64,000 nt of DNA from Aliidongia dinghuensis (GTDB lineage Bacteria > Pseudomonadota > Alphaproteobacteria > ATCC43930 > CGMCC-115725). Below the pieces are notes generated by a model, which saw only the letters and a list, made by a program, of their open reading frames with translations, ran no database searches and was not told the origin of the DNA. A program made the translations under genes and the position numbers. Shown piece by piece: positions 63,522 to 64,000 of the stretch; position 1 is the stretch's first letter, and each line of letters starts with the position of its first letter. The stretch spans positions 1 through 64,000 of the forward strand of contig NZ_BMJQ01000009.1 in assembly GCF_014643535.1 (NCBI RefSeq), given 5' to 3'.

Positions 63522-64000
63522 ATGTCGATGAGACCTGTCGAGCTTTCGCCGAATGGCTCGAATCGACCGGCCGCTTCGTGGCCGACGTCGGCGAATTCCT
63601 GATCGGCGCCTGTGGTTTCCTGACCGAGCGCGGCCTGCCGCTCGACCGCGTGTCGACTCACATCAAGGTCGTTCACCCGCGCACCATGTCGGTCTGGCGC
63701 ATCTGGCGGCAGGATCAGCCGCTCGAAGTGCGACGTGCGGTGCGCGGCGCCGAGATGACCGCCGCCTTCCTGCGCAGCCCGGTCAAGAAAGTCTGGCACA
63801 CCGGCGAATGGATCGACGAGCGCATCCTGCCCGGCGAGGAGGACCGCTGGGCGATCGTGACCGACCTCCGGGCCGAGGGCTTCACCCACTACATGATCGG
63901 CCCGATCCTTTTCTCGAACCGGCAGATCCACGCGGCATCGTTTGCGACGAAGCAACCGGGCGGCTTCACCGTTGAGGAAGTCGAGGTGATTCGCCGCTTC
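63518..64000 (+). CDS. Probable class III nucleotide cyclase, N-terminal part (cut by window end)
   Basis: 161 residues are visible before the window ends, with the frame still open. The visible part looks like the N-terminal sensor that precedes the catalytic domain in many alphaproteobacterial adenylate/guanylate cyclases: a helical start (DETCRAFAEWLESTGRFVAD), then GLPLDRVSTHIKVVHPRTMS and WRIWRQDQPLEV, and finally FTVEEVEVIRRF at the domain boundary. The catalytic domain itself is not in the window, so the call depends on resemblance of this region only. It is translationally coupled to the DUF1045 gene. Confidence 0.5.
   Translation, partial: MNVDETCRAFAEWLESTGRFVADVGEFLIGACGFLTERGLPLDRVSTHIKVVHPRTMSVWRIWRQDQPLEVRRAVRGAEMTAAFLRSPVKKVWHTGEWIDERILPGEEDRWAIVTDLRAEGFTHYMIGPILFSNRQIHAASFATKQPGGFTVEEVEVIRRF

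Overview
The window is high-GC, gene-dense DNA from an alphaproteobacterium, most likely of the Rhodospirillales or a neighbouring soil or plant-associated order. The indicators are a NepR-type anti-sigma factor (a lineage-restricted family), an inositol regulon of rhizobial type with an RpiR-family repressor, a cyoABCD quinol oxidase and a complete C-P lyase core. No rRNA, tRNA, CRISPR array or prophage was recognised. Most genes sit in short co-directional operons whose start and stop codons overlap (ATGA, TGATG or GTGA junctions). All assignments come from reading the sequence and recalling family motifs; no database search was run.

Layout. 1-127: 3' end of an IS5-family transposase, ending at the stop codon of the next gene. 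124-10976: myo-inositol module, with a CUT2-type sugar ABC transporter (minus), an RpiR repressor, iolG (minus) and iolC-iolD-iolE-iolB (plus). Perfect GGAA-N6-TTCC palindromes lie upstream of the transporter and repressor and between iolG and iolC. 11061-14021: orphan hybrid histidine kinase. 14067-18023: cyoDCBA on the minus strand. 18323-21063: small envelope proteins including a Spy-like protein, a single-domain response regulator, a NepR-like gene behind an EcfG-type promoter, and a small membrane protein.

21075-26613: branched-chain amino acid ABC transporter in which LivM and LivG are fused, with a threonine aldolase. 26687-31835: secreted small proteins, a double cold-shock protein with a leader hairpin, a fumarylacetoacetase-family hydrolase, a phasin-like protein and a MetQ/NlpA-type binding protein. 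31866-37868: RecQ, a secreted esterase, and an amino-acid ABC transporter lacking its ATPase. 38136-41872: ABC-F ATPase, Dps, two lipoproteins. 42073-50391: phnW, an Ldh-type dehydrogenase, periplasmic MsrA, hypotheticals, a hydratase-like protein, a chromate-transporter remnant, a small protein with a caspase-like His/Cys pattern, and a Tat-exported cell-wall amidase.

50554-57158: phnF divergent from phnGHIJKLM, with a TGTCTAGACA palindrome over the phnG start. 57168-62631: MOSC protein, methyltransferase, and a three-gene operon of amidase, sulfotransferase and a peroxiredoxin-like/2OG-Fe(II) oxygenase fusion. 62826-64000: a DUF1045 phosphonate-associated 2H protein translationally coupled to a probable nucleotide cyclase cut by the window end.

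The two catabolic blocks are self-contained: uptake, oxidation and ring cleavage of inositol under one repressor, and phosphonate use through both C-P lyase and PhnW. The most interesting points are the inositol operator set, the CTAG/stop-codon insertion sites, the general-stress promoter on nepR, the oxygenase/sulfotransferase operon, and the DUF1045/cyclase pair.
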